Positions 1 to 11,035 of a stretch of 64,000 bases of DNA are shown one piece after another (the first letter of the stretch is position 1; every line of letters begins with the position of its first letter). The notes beneath the pieces were generated by a model. That model had not been told where the DNA came from. It saw only the letters and a program-made list of their open reading frames with translations, and searched no databases. A program made the translations under genes and the position numbers. This DNA comes from Cervus elaphus (Eukaryota > Chordata > Mammalia > Artiodactyla > Cervidae). The DNA is taken from contig NC_057832.1 in assembly GCF_910594005.1 (NCBI RefSeq), positions 97,475,152 through 97,539,151 on the forward strand. Direction: 5' to 3'.

Positions 1-816
1 GGATGTGTAGAAAAGGGAACCCTCATACACTACTGGTGGGAATGTAAATGGGTATAGCCATTGTGGAAAATAGTACTCAAGTTTCTCAAAAATCTAAAAT
101 TAAAACTACAACATGACCCTGTAATTCCATTCCTGGTTATATATAATATGTGTGTGTGTGTGTGTGTATATATCTGAAAGAAAAAACAAAGACACTAATT
201 CAAAAAGATCCATGTACCCAAATTTTCAGAGCAGGATTATTTACAATTGCTAAGATATGGAAGCAACTTAAGTGTTCATTAACATGTGAATGGATAAAGA
301 AAATGTGTCATGTGTGTGTGTGTATGTGTGTATTATACTACATATATAGTATATTATACACACACAATGGAATACTACCCAGCCATAAAAAAGAATGACA
401 TTTTGCCATTTGCAATAGCATAGATGGAGGTGGAGGGTATTATGGTAAGTGAAATAAGCCAGACAGAGAAAAACAAATCCTGTATATCATCACTTACATG
501 TAGAGTCTAAAAATACAATAACTAGTGAATATAACAAAAAAGAAACAGATTCACAGATATAGAAAACAAGCTAGTGGTTATCAGTAGGGAGAGGGAAACA
601 GGAAGGAACAATATAGGGGTAAGGACTTAAGAGGTACAAACTATTATGTATAAAATAGCTATAAGGCTATATTGCACAACACAGAGAATATAGCCAATAT
701 TTTATAATAAATATAAAGGGAGTCAGACCTTTAAAAACTACAAATCACTATATTGTATACCTGTAACTTTCATAATATTGCACATCAATTGTACTTCAAC
801 AAAAATAACACTAAAA
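1..816 (+). mobile_element. 3' end of an older L1 LINE (window-truncated)
   Basis: The window opens in the C-terminal part of an L1 ORF2: the text around a tryptophan- and cysteine-rich segment (GTLIHYWWEC-like) matches the ORF2 zinc-knuckle region seen intact at 48037-48090. Downstream come the usual ORF2 tail (ATGGAATACTACCCAGCCAT at about 367) and an old-type L1 3' UTR ending in an A-rich stretch near 816. Stops and indels break the frame, and two TG microsatellites (149-168 and 309-332) have grown inside it. It is much more decayed than the L1 copies at 47 kb and 57 kb. The 5' part lies outside the window. Confidence 0.85.
149..168. repeat. (TG)n microsatellite
   Basis: About ten TG units inside the old L1 3' end, followed by a short TA run. 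A second, interrupted TG/TA tract lies at 309-365 in the same element. Confidence 0.9.
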
Positions 817-1057
817 TATGACTGTACAGCAGCCTTGCCAATATTAAGTATTTTATGTTTAATGTTTTGCTAAAGTATCTGAAAAAAGGATATCCCACCA
901 TATTATATAGGTGTTAAGTGTTAGCTTTATTATATTTTACAATATTCAGTGGAAGTTGTCAGGAGTCCTAAAAGTTAATAAAATTTTAAATTATGACCCA
1001 TAGTCCTGCAAAGAATTATAGGTATCATTTAACGTGGTCTTTCACCCATGGAGAAAT

Positions 1058-1722
1058 TTTTGCAGCAATATCTCTGATTGAAACCTGGCCATTATCCTAG
1101 ACTCCTCACTGTGCTTAATTGCCCTCATTCAATGTGTTACTAAGTCTTGCTGTTTCAAACCCAAAATCCCTCTTTAATCTGCCCACTCTCTCCCTCTCCC
1201 CTGCATGGCTCTAGTTAAAGCCCTCCTTAGCCCTCCCTCACCTGGATTATTGCAATTACCTCTTCTCCAGTATTTTTGCCTCCAGTTCAATAGTTGGCAT
1301 TGTGTGTGGTCTAAAATATTAATTCAATGGTGAGTGTTACTCCTTGCTTAAATACTCCAACAGCATACCATTTTTTTTTTTCCAGGACAAAATCCAGGCT
1401 CTTCATAATCTAACTCGGCCTTTAGTCTCATTTGTCACCAATAACCCCATACCCACTCAACACCTGCAAAAGTCATACTCTTACAAGCCTTTGCTTAGAT
1501 ACCTGTTGTCTTGCAAGACTCATCTGGAGGGTTCGCTTCTCCAGAAGACTTTCCTGATTCCACATCCTCCCAGTGTGGGCTGGTCATTGATAATTCCATC
1601 AACACAGTTTAGAAATCTCTAATCAGAGCATTTATCCCACCATAGTCACTTACTTAGCTGGTTTTCCTGGCGAGGCCATTGGCTCTTTCAGGTTAATGTT
1701 GTGTCTTTAACCCTGACTCCTC
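1058..1722 (+). mobile_element. L2 LINE, ORF tail and 3' region
   Basis: The sequence follows the recognisable L2 order: GAAACCTGG...GACTCCTC, then the block around CCTGGATTATTGCAATTACC, then TCCAGGACAAAATCCAGGCT, then the cysteine/pyrimidine-rich 3' part (AGAAGACTTTCCTGATTCC, GCATTTATC). It is an ancient, heavily diverged copy without coding capacity. The 92-codon open stretch inside it is incidental. The T11 run near 1371 is internal. Confidence 0.7.
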
Positions 1723-1724
1723 AG

Positions 1725-2695
1725 TGCCCTGGAAAGTTCTTCCTGCCTTTCAGGAAGAAATTGAATTCAAGGGTGATGCAGAGCCTCAAGTCCAAGGGTT
1801 CTGTCTCAGAGGGTTCTCCTGCAGGTCAGGAAGCTGTCTGAAGGAAGGAAGTTGGGAAGGAGACTGCCCGGAGGCAAAGGTGTTGACACATTTAATGGGC
1901 TTGGGCAGCTGCTTTCACACATTTTCAGTATGGAAGAATGAGTGGAAGCAAGAAAACTGGAGGGAAGAAAAAAAGGAAAGAAAGAAAGAAACAGGGCCAA
2001 GTATATTTATTTTAAGGGGAAAAGTAAATAAACAAGAGGAATGAGGGGGAGAGACATGGTATTCTATTTATTCTATAAGTGTAAAGACAATGATTAAAAA
2101 ATGAGATCGTCCAATACCAAAGTGATGTAATTATGATGTTGCCTCATTTGAAAGGAAATACCATCTTATGTGATCTGTCTAGTGCCACCCAAGAGAACGT
2201 TCTGCAGTGATAGACATGTCCTGTTGCTGCCCTGTCTGGGACAGTAGCCGCCAGCAATGTGTAGTCACGGAACCCCTGCCACATGGCTGGTGTGACCCAG
2301 CAACTGTGTTTTTCATTGTACTGGATTTAAATATAAATAGAAAGCTAGCATCCTTTTGGGCAGAGGAGAATTCTATCACCCTACAGGCTTTAGAAAATAA
2401 GAAAACTTTTAAATTTAAGGTGGAAAAGGACTTAGGGGCAAGCTTACCTGTTTGGGAAATAATGAAATCACAGTCTTATTGGTCTTTGCAATTTATATGC
2501 ACTTTCATGTGTTTTATTTAACAGGAGTGTAGACGCTGAAGACGCAAGTGGAGTCTGCAGCAACAGAGGCCATGATAAGGGAAACAGGGCCCTGTGCCCT
2601 TAATTGAATGTGACTCCTGTGGAGTAAAGACATTGCTGAGCCACAGTGGACAGGCAGAGGACAACAGTGACTACTAGAAATGCAGACACTGGGGA
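1725..2695. other. Unique stretch, no gene recognised
   Basis: No repeat or gene family is recognised. A GA-rich patch with AAAG units lies near 1965-1992. Open frames of about 100 codons on the + strand (1724-2044 and 2207-2521) have no recognisable protein character, poor start context and no splice framework, so they are not called as genes. Confidence 0.5.
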
Positions 2696-2699
2696 AGAC

Positions 2700-2890
2700 T
2701 GCCTGTGCCCAGACTCAGGTCTGATTTACTAGCTGTGTGACCTTAGTCAAATTACTTAACTTCTCTGTGCCTCAATTTCCTTCTCATTTTAATGGGAACA
2801 GTAAGTAGTACTAACCTCATAGGATTGATATGACTTAACACATGTAAAACACTTAGAACAGAGCCTGACATACATGGTAAATTGCTCATT
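2700..2890 (+). mobile_element. MIR SINE
   Basis: The MIR core is legible: ACTAGCTGTGTGACCTTAGT, CTTAACTTCTCTGTGCCTCA, then the TCAT...AATGGGAACAGTA block and the TTAGAACAGAGCCTGACATA tail. Orientation is +. Ancient and non-coding. Confidence 0.85.
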
Positions 2891-2894
2891 ATGG

Positions 2895-5800
2895 GTTAGT
2901 AATTAACCAAGAGCTCAGTGACCCCCCCACCCAATACATGGTCTTTTGAAAGGCCACACAGTTCTAGTCTTGGCTGGTCCTTCTAACTCTGATATGTCTT
3001 TGCCTCGCAACTTTCAAATGAGGTCTAAGACAGAACCCTGGACAAAGGAAAGTATAATGTTAAAAAAAATAATAATAATAGTCTACAACTAAGGTTTCCT
3101 TTGCTCCAGATAATCCAGTTCCAACAGACTATCAGCCTATTGGTTATTCTAGTTTATTTGCATGGTCACTTTTTCTTTCAACTTTCTAATAGGTTATAAA
3201 CTATAAGTAAGTATGAGCTGATGATTCCTATCAATTATTAAATTGATATGTGAATATAATATGGTAAGTGATATGAACAGGCAGAATGATTGAAGGTCTC
3301 CTACTTTTCAACTGGGAGGTACTTAGTACACACAGTCTTGCTCTTGGTTACATACTAGACTGTTCTGAACTTTCTCTGCTTTTCCAAGACTCCACCGTCC
3401 TCTTCCAGCTGTCACTTAGCCACCTCTCATCTCTCCTTCCTCCTCTCTTCAGCCAGCACACTGCTTAGTACAGGTGGATAGATGCTTTTAAAGTTTTATG
3501 GAAAGCTCTCAAGAGCAGTGGAATAATTTGTCTATAAGTAGCGCTGATGTTGAACACATTAGAACGGAGGTAAAATTTAGAATACCTCAGAAGAAAAGCA
3601 TCAGTTACAATAGAGAATGATAAAAAAAAAAAAAGTAAGAATTTCCAGAAGTTATGTGAAATAAATTAAAGATTTTCAAGGTGTTTCATAGCTAACAAGC
3701 CACAGCATATGACAAGGGCTCCTATAATTGCTAGCAAGGAAAATGCAAGAGTATTTTTTATTTTCCTCCAGATAACAAATTCAATGATGTGCTTTGAATC
3801 AGTAGAAAAAAAACACTCAGATTGTGAAGATGCTATGAAAAACGGTCATCTCTAGGGACTTTATGAATTAATCCTTATGTGAGGCATGCTTCTGCATGCT
3901 TAGTGTGAATTATTCCTCATAAAATTACACTAGGCAGAATAGAAAATGTACTTGCAACTAGGTTAACAAACAATAGATTAACAGTATTTCACATCAGCCA
4001 CAGATAACTGAAAAGTCAAAAGTCAAAATATGTATTTATCAAGAATTCATAAAACATTTATTTTAAATAGAAGAAGTCATGTTCTGTCCTTCATTTCTTA
4101 CACATGGAAAACACCGGTGATTATCCCAATAATTTCAGAGGGCAGAAGTCTCACCAGAGCACTTGACTAGTGTAAATGTGTCTCTACAATTCTTCACTTT
4201 CTAGTTGGAAATGGAAAAACTCATAACAAGAAAAACACAGTCTCCTACAACAACCTGAGTTACTAATGAGCCTGTTGCTTTTCAGACAATCTTGTGCAAT
4301 ATCTAGACAAATGCTTCAGCCAGCACTGCCTCTGTCATCAGCTCACACTGCAATATATTATTCCCTGATGTGGGTAATAAATTACAAGTACTTAATAATT
4401 TATCACAGTTGCTTTGAAAGCATCCCACAGCACTTAGCTTCTAACTCAACAGAAAATAACTATTGACCTTCTCACCAAAAATTCCCAAGGCCTCATTTTT
4501 ACAGTCACTTCCTAACATTCCTTTTAGTCCTCTTTAATTTTGACTCTGAATTTTATAATAGCATCGTACTTGGAAAGAAACTTCAGGGTTATCTAGAGTC
4601 AACCCTCCCAATGTAGGAATTTCACTAGCCTCTCCAACAGATTACTGTAAAGGATTTTTCTCTTTTCCTGAGCATCTCTGAAACATTATTTTGTTTGTCC
4701 ATTGGTAGCTTGGCTATTTTGGTTTGGCTTTGTTGTGAGTCTTTCTTTAAGACTCTATTATGTTCATTGCAGCATTTGGACTTTTCTTTTAAGGACAGTG
4801 GAAACCCAAAATATGTGATGGTTAACTCCTCTCCATGCCAACACTACAGACTGGAAGGTAAGAAAGTCAATCAATGAACACATTGTTTATCCTTAGTTAA
4901 TACCATATAAAGGGTGTATTTTCAGTTGGCAAACTAAAGTCAAGGTTGAGACCACACAGAGAAAGTCATAGACAACTAATAAAGAATTGACACTGTATTC
5001 ATTATTTAGGAATATTTTTGAGTTGGCACAGTTAGCCAACATGCAGGACTCTGTAGAAGAATTATAAAGAAAAGGCATAATTCTCACCCTTGAAGAGTAC
5101 ATGATATAGCTGAGTAATATAAGCAGGCATGTGCACCAAGTTGCATTATTGAGTTCAAAGGATATCACCTAAATAGCATACAGAAATCCCTGTAGACTTG
5201 GAAAAAAGTTTAATGAATTGAGTTAATCAAAGAAAACCATTAAGATGTATGAATCTTACAAATTAAAATATATTTTTTATAAAAAGAATGAGACTGCCCT
5301 GTGTTCTGAAAGGAATAAATATTATCAAAAATGAATTTGTATAATTAAGATTGGGGAGGCAAAAAGGAAAAGTAGAGATGGATCCTTCAACTGTTTGACT
5401 GAGACTAGGGTTGCTATGAAATGAAATAGAGAAAGAGTTCAATTTCTAGAGTTCAACAGTATCAAAAAGCAGTGATGTTAAGAGGTCTGTCTGCGTTCCA
5501 GGAAACTCATTATCTAGATATCCAGGAAAGGGTTAGAATCAGATGATCATGATGCTGATGGTGAAAAGCTCAAGATTCCTTCCCTGAGGAACTAGGTCTC
5601 GTGACCTAGAAAGACCTATCCTCTCATGGGGGCGAGGAAAAGGCCCTCAGAATCATACCTGGACACCAGCCACAGCGGTATGGTGGATTAGCCCCAAGCA
5701 GGATGCAATTAATGGAAACATACTTCCCTACCTAGGAAAAAAAAGGGATGGGCTTCAAAGCTTTAAAAGAAAGCAAGCACTGGGTTCAATTAAGTTGCAC

Positions 5801-5984
5801 ACAATCATATGGGTGTTAAAGGCAATGCAACCAAATAGGAATCATGAAAACAGTTGAGCACATAGAGGTTAACGACTGGACTAAGATTATCTAGAAATTG
5901 CTCTAACCAGGTAAAAGCATAGCTGGACACAGCAAGTTCTGTCACTTGACTCAGTCTATCTTCTGTTCTCACTTAACTGGTGAC
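2895..5984. other. Unique AT-rich stretch
   Basis: Three kilobases of AT-rich sequence without a recognised gene. It holds a short (AAT)n tract at about 3062-3080 and A-runs near 3622-3633. The segment near 4565-4640 resembles a very old interspersed repeat but cannot be assigned. Short open frames here are at random expectation. Confidence 0.5.
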
Positions 5985-6425
5985 TAAATCATTCTTCAAG
6001 TGTTTTTCTCTAACCCCACTTCCCTTGCTACCCACAAATAGCATCTTGTACTCTTCTTTCTAAGCACTTATCACAGTTTACAGGTTGATAAACCTTTGCA
6101 TGTTGGTGGATTATGTAAGTGGGAGTTGTGTTATGGAGGTAGTTGCTAGAGTTCAAATCTGGGTTCCAACACTTATGAGTTGTAAACGTATCTCATGCCT
6201 CATGATAGTTACAGAAAGATTGAGTTAGTACATGTGAAGGTGGCAGAACAATGCCTGGCATGTAATAACAATTCAATAAATGTGGCATCAATCCGAATGG
6301 ATTCATGAGAGCAGGGACCTTGTCAATTTCATCTACCATCTCCTCTGCAAGACAAAGCACAGTATTTGGGATATAGGGGAAGCTTAATGAGTATATGTGG
6401 AATGAGTGAATAAATCATCACTCCA
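5985..6425 (+). mobile_element. L2 LINE 3' end, split by a MIR
   Basis: The left half (about 5985-6120) has the L2 text CTTCTTTCTAAGCACTTATC. The right half (about 6295-6425) has the L2 tail with GAGAGCAGGGACCTTGTC, GCACAGTATTTGGGA and AATGAGTGAATAAA. The two halves are in the same orientation and consecutive in the L2 consensus, with a MIR copy between them, so the MIR appears to have inserted into the L2. Confidence 0.65.
6128..6290 (+). mobile_element. MIR SINE inside L2
   Basis: Recognised from GAGTTCAAATCTGGGTTCCA, a degraded middle, and the tail AATGCCTGGCATGTAATAAC followed by TTCAATAAATG. The boundaries are approximate because the element is old. Confidence 0.65.
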
Positions 6426-6460
6426 TATTCATCACCCATCAGCCTTTGATACCTATGTAG

Positions 6461-6676
6461 GTGGTGATGGTGGTTTAGTTGCTAACTGGTGTCTGACCCT
6501 TGTGATCCCATGGATCGTAGCTTGCCAGGATTTCTCTGTCCATGGGATTCCCCAGGCAAGAATACTGGAGTGGGTTGCTATTTCCTTCTCCAGGGAATCT
6601 TCCCAACCCAGGGATCAAACCCAATGTCTTCTGCATTGCAGGCAGATTCTTTACCCCTGAGCCACCAGGGAAGCCC
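6461..6676 (-). mobile_element. Bov-tA SINE
   Basis: The reverse complement begins GGGCTTCCCTGGTGGCTCAG and ends in the BovA body, the standard Bov-tA layout (tRNA-Glu-derived head plus BovB-derived body). It is flanked by 14-base target-site duplications with one mismatch: TGATACCTATGTAG at 6447-6460 and TGATACATATGTAG at 6677-6690. Open frames across it are by-products of the SINE. Confidence 0.95.
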
Positions 6677-6699
6677 TGATACATATGTAGATACACATT

Positions 6700-7400
6700 C
6701 ATTCTGTCTCCTTGCTCTCAAGGACTAGGACAAGACATCATTCTTTTTGGGTGCCCTATATATTGCTCATAACAATCAGACCTATACTTAACCCAGTATT
6801 TTCCTAATACTTAAGAAACCAAATTTAGAAAAATGTGGGTGGAGGAAAAATCCCCCAGAGCTCTCAACTATGCTATCAAAGTGATTTTACATTTTAAATA
6901 TATAAGAATTCATAATTTTAGTATATATTTAAGAAAGGCAAAGAAATAGCCAATCCCTCTTACTTATCAACTGTGAGTCTTTCAGCCACAAAATGTAATT
7001 ATTTAGCTGTGCACTAAATCATTCATAAAAGTATTTAGGGATGGGTCTCCACAGCATGCTTGTGACTTTCTAAAATTGATTTTAATAATGGTATACACAG
7101 AGGTTAAACCACAGAGTTAAAAATGAACATACCAGTCATTTCTAGGCCAGAGAAAGTAGCAGTATAAATAAATTGAAAGGTAAATAAATAAAATGTAGCT
7201 TCAAATGACTAGAAATATTAAAGTCAACAGACCACTAAACAGTATGAGGTTCCTCTTGAGGGTCAGGAATAGAAATCTCAGTTCCTCTATGCCTGCAGTT
7301 AAGGTCATGGGGGAGGCAATTTCACTTAGACAGTCAAACAAAACACAGGAAGAGACCAGAACTGTTGGTTGGACCAGACCTGTGAGTCATTGTTTCTATG
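6700..7400. other. Unique stretch, nothing recognised
   Basis: AT-rich sequence between a SINE and a BovB fragment. No repeat or gene signature is seen. Confidence 0.5.
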
Positions 7401-7401
7401 G

Positions 7402-7718
7402 AAGGAGATCAAACAGTCAATCCTAAAGAAAATCAACCTTGAATATTCATTGGAAGGACTATTGCTGAAGCTGAAAGTCCAATACTTTGGCCACCTGATG
7501 TGAAGAGCTGACTCACTGGAAAAGACTGATGCTGTGAAAGAGTGAAGGCAAGAGGAGAAGCAGGCAGCGGAGGATGAGATGTCAGACAGCACCACCAACT
7601 CAATGGACATGAATCCGAGCAAATTCCCGGAGGTAGTGGAGGACAGAGGAGCTTGGCATGCTGTAGTCCATGGGGTTGCAAAGAGTCAGTCATGACTTAT
7701 GGACTGAACAACGACAAC
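7402..7718 (+). mobile_element. BovB LINE 3' fragment
   Basis: Starts in the ORF2 C-terminal coding part (AGGAGATCAAACAGTCAATC, then CCAATACTTTGGCCACCTGA) and runs through the BovB 3' end to CTGAACAACGACAACAG. 5'-truncated, with internal stops. BovB is an RTE-type retrotransposon that provides the machinery for Bov SINEs. Confidence 0.9.
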
Positions 7719-7797
7719 AGTGTTTCCCAGGCTTAGGAGAGGGCCTTTCCCTTCACGGTAGCCAAGATACAGAGACAATCTAAACTTCCATCATGGA

Positions 7798-7873
7798 TGA
7801 ATGGATACAGATAACATGGATACAGATACAGATACAGAATGGATACAGATAACACACACACACACACACACAC
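7798..7873. repeat. GATACA-type short tandem repeat plus (CA)n
   Basis: Repeated ATGGATACAGATA units grade into a (CA)n run at about 7852-7873. It lies where the old L1 ORF2 reads GATGAATGGATA, so it looks like local expansion of L1 sequence. Confidence 0.85.
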
Positions 7874-8256
7874 CCCATGGAAAATTATTCAGCTTGCAAG
7901 AGAAGGAAATCCTACCATTTGCAACAACATGGATAGATTGGGTTCACATCAAATTAAGTGAAATAAGCCAGCCACGGAAAGATAAATACTGCATAATATC
8001 ACTTACACAGACATTCTAAAATAGCCAACATAGAAACAGAGTAGAATGGTGGTTTCCAGGGACTTGGGGGAGAGGGAAATGGAGAGATACTGGTCAAAAA
8101 AGTACAAAGTTTCAGTTATGTATGATAAATACTGTAGATCTAATGTATAGCAATATGACTATAGTTAATAATAATCCATTGTATGCATGAAATTTACTAA
8201 GAGGGTAGATCATAAGTGTTCTCACTATTAAAAAAAGAAGAAAGAAAAAGAAAATG

Positions 8257-8468
8257 CAGGTAAACAATAAGGATCTACTGTATAGCACAGGGAACTATAT
8301 TCAGTATTTTGTAATAACATATAATGGAAAAGAATCTGAAAAGTAGATATATATGTATATATATATGTACATATATATATATGAATGAATGAATCACTTT
8401 GATATATACTCAAAAGTAGCACAATATTGTAAATCAACTATACTTCAATTTAAAAAAAGAAAAAGACA
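8257..8468 (+). mobile_element. L1 3' end nested in another L1
   Basis: A short L1 3' UTR fragment beginning at CAGGTAAACAATAAGGATCT, containing ACTGTATAGCACAGGGAACT and ending in CAACTATACTTCAATTT plus an A-rich tail. It is flanked by the A-rich 12-mer AAAAAGAAAATG at 8245-8256 and 8469-8480, consistent with a target-site duplication. Because the duplicated word is A-rich, the main support is that the surrounding L1 reads continuously across the insert. Confidence 0.75.
8345..8400. repeat. (TA)n and (ATGA)n microsatellite
   Basis: Interrupted TA/TG run followed by GAATGAATGAATC, inside the nested L1 3' end. Confidence 0.85.
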
Positions 8469-8659
8469 AAAAAGAAAATGGTAACTATGTGAGGTGATGG
8501 ATATGTTAATTTAACTTGACTGTGGCAATTATTTTACAAAGTTATATTTCAAAACATCAAGTTATACACCTTAAATATATACAATTTTTATTTTTAATAT
8601 TCTATTTATGTTGTCACTTATCCTTCAATAAAGCTGGGGAAATAAGTAAAATAAAATAA

Positions 8660-10205
8660 AGGGATTTTTAAAAATCCTTAACTCAAATCCCACTATTACA
8701 GTGCATTTTCTTTGACTAAGAAAACTTTGACTCCATGGAGGTTTGGAGCCATGTGCTGAAAGATTGTGCAAAGCCACAGGATAAACATGGCTTATTTTCC
8801 TGCAAATTAAGTGTGACTTGAAGATTTGAGGCAGAGGGAGGTGAATGTTTTAACCGTTCACTTAAACCATTTGTTTCTTTAAACAAATGGATCAATTGTG
8901 CTGCAGAATCCAAGATTTGCATGCATTTTAAAAACAAAACAGGAAACTACGAAGAATCATCATGCTTGGAGTAGATCATTTTAAGCTACCCAGGAGTTTG
9001 TGCTGAAGAGGGAAATGTCATGGGGGAGAATTATTCAGAAAGGAGAGGGCAGAAAGGTAAAGTCCACAATTTGGCTGAGACCCAGACCTGCTGAGGAAGA
9101 GGGGCTGGGAAACCCAGGTATAGGAGAACAGGAATTCTCAACACCCAAAGAGGAAGGCAGCAACTAAAGCTAACAAAACCCTAGCAAAGTAGATTATCAG
9201 TCCAAGGAAATACTGTGTCGGGATGGAAAGGAGAAAAACCTCAAGATTGGGGTGAAACAAAGCCAGAGCATCAGAACTGCATCTACTTGCTGACTCAGCA
9301 AATGAAAAGGGAAGCAAAGACACACACATGCACCCTCATATGGACCCAGAATGAATGCTGCTAATTGTGTGTGTAGAGGATGAAAACAGAGATCAACAAA
9401 TATAAAGAGGAAAGTGCTTAAAGTGTCCAGATGAACCTACCTTGTCAGAAAACAATACACGTGTATAACCTCCAAACCATATATATCCCAGCATACTAAC
9501 TTCACCAAGTACTATGACTCTTCTGTATATTCCTGTTTCTGTCATGTTAAATAAATTTTGTTCCTTAATATAAACTTGGGAAGCAGTTTTGTCTACTAGT
9601 TCAGTGCTATCAGAGGCAACAGACAATCCGATTGAGGAACACAAGTTGGCCACTCAGCTCACTATTTTCACATCTTCATGCAACAGTATAAGCATGCTTG
9701 CTTTCATCTGTATGTTACTCCTAACAAGCCTGATTATTCCACCAGGGCTGGCAAAGATGTCAGTATTAAGAAAAGATGGTAATCTTTTCTTAGACCATGA
9801 TGCTTAGAATCAGTTATGAACATGTAGTTGCAGACACACAAGTACAACCCCATGATAGAATTACCATGTGATTGGCTGAAAGGAATTGAAAAAATGATAG
9901 ATATTTGAACTTGAAAAAGCTGAACACTTGCCCTATGGTATTTTTCCTTAAAACTCAATTCACATTGTATTTGTAAGAACATAGGAAGAAAGCTGAACAA
10001 GCAATAAGACCAGGAGAATAGTTTTCATTCCTATAATTTCCATGATGGATAGGCTCTTTGTGAAGGAGTTAGTTTCTAAAAGCAAGTTAGGGGTCCTGCC
10101 ACATTTAATTTCTTTTCATAATTAGTCAGCAGGGTTGTGGTAGGGACTCTCAGACTCCACAGTATCCATTCATCCCTCTTCCTTCTAATTGTAGAGTCCT
10201 CTAAA
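8660..10205. other. Unique stretch, nothing recognised
   Basis: About 1.5 kb of AT-rich sequence with no repeat family or gene signature that I can name. Open frames of 60-90 codons on both strands look random. Confidence 0.5.
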
Positions 10206-10612
10206 ATTTATTTAAGGACCTACTGTATAGCACAGACAACTCTACTCAATACTGTATAATAATCGAGATGGGAAAAGAATCTAAAAAGTAATGGATATAT
10301 GTATATGTATAACGGATTCACTTTGCCATACACCTGAAACAAACGCAGCATTGTAAATCAACTATGTTTGTGCTCAGTCATGTCCAATTCTTTGCGACCC
10401 CATGCACTATAGCCCACCTGGCTTCTCTGTCCATGAAGTTTTCTAGGGAAGAATACTGGAGCAGGTTGCCATTTCCTATCCCAAGGGATCTTCTGAACCC
10501 AGGGATCCAACCTAACTCTCTTGCATCTCTTGTATCAGCAGGCAGATTCTTTCCCACTAGGGCCACCTGGGAAGCCCAAATCAACTATACGCCAATAAAA
10601 ATGTTAAATAAA
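10206..10612 (+). mobile_element. L1 3' end split by a Bov-tA
   Basis: The left part contains GGACCTACTGTATAGCACAG and the right part resumes as ATCAACTATACGCCAATAAA with an A-rich end. It is the same 3' UTR type as the nested L1 at 8257-8468. A SINE sits in the final TTGTAAATCAACTAT motif. Confidence 0.8.
10366..10577 (-). mobile_element. Bov-tA SINE in an L1 tail
   Basis: The reverse complement starts GGGCTTCCCAGGTGGCCCTA and continues through the BovA body. Exact 11-base target-site duplications AAATCAACTAT lie at 10355-10365 and 10578-10588. The L1 3' end is restored if the SINE is skipped. Confidence 0.95.
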
Positions 10613-10667
10613 TGACCAAAAAAACACTTCCCTCCCCATGCTGTTCCTATCTAAATAAGAACACTAG

Positions 10668-10872
10668 GTCTCTGAATTATCATTTCCTAATTGTATGATA
10701 TTGGGCAAGTCCCCAGGCATCTTTGAGACTAGGTTTCCTCATCTGTAACATGAAGGCAATAGTATCTAGCTCACTGATTGCTATGTGTATTAAGTGAGAT
10801 AATCCATATAAGATGTGGTTTACTACAATACCTACCATACAAAAGGCACTCAGATAATAACAATGAAAACTT
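10668..10872 (+). mobile_element. MIR SINE
   Basis: Legible MIR core: GATATTGGGCAAGTCCCCAG, GAGACTAGGTTTCCTCATCT, GATTGCTATGTGTATTAAGT and the AAAAGGCACTCAGATAATAA tail. Confidence 0.85.
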
Positions 10873-10883
10873 TCTTTGGTATA

Positions 10884-11035
10884 GTTGTTGTTCAGTCACT
10901 AGGTTGTGTCTGACTCTTTACAACCCCATGGACTGCAGCATACCAGGCTTCCCTGGCCTTCACCATCTCCCAGAGTTTGCTCCAACACAGGTTCATTGAG
11001 TCAGTGATACCATCCAACCATCTGATCTTCTATAG
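10884..11035 (-). mobile_element. BovB LINE 3' fragment
   Basis: Reads as the reverse complement of the BovB 3' end: GTTGTTGTTCAGTCACTAGG, then CCATGGACTGCAGCATACCA, then CATTGAGTCAGTGATACCAT and CATCCAACCATCTGATCTTC. 5'-truncated, about 150 bases. Confidence 0.9.

Larger units (their letters stand above)
7752..8655 (+). mobile_element. Older L1 3' end, interrupted by a second L1
   Basis: The left part (about 7752-8244) has the L1 ORF2 tail and 3' UTR text up to GTAGATCATAAGTGTTCTCA. The right part resumes at 8481 with GTAACTATGTGAGGTGATGG and ends near CAATAAAGCTGGGGA, which is the direct continuation in L1MA-type 3' UTRs. The gap is filled by a separate L1 3' end at 8257-8468. Confidence 0.8.

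Noticed and set aside
1724..2044. 106-codon + frame as a gene
   Set aside because: Lysine/glutamate-rich end comes from a GAAA-type simple repeat; no recognisable domain, splice framework or promoter.
2207..2521. 104-codon + frame as a gene
   Set aside because: No recognisable protein text, ends in AT-rich sequence, and both strands are open over the same bases, which suggests chance.
6461..6676. tRNA gene in the Bov-tA heads
   Set aside because: The tRNA-Glu-like part is the SINE promoter head; no cloverleaf with an intact anticodon arm is kept.
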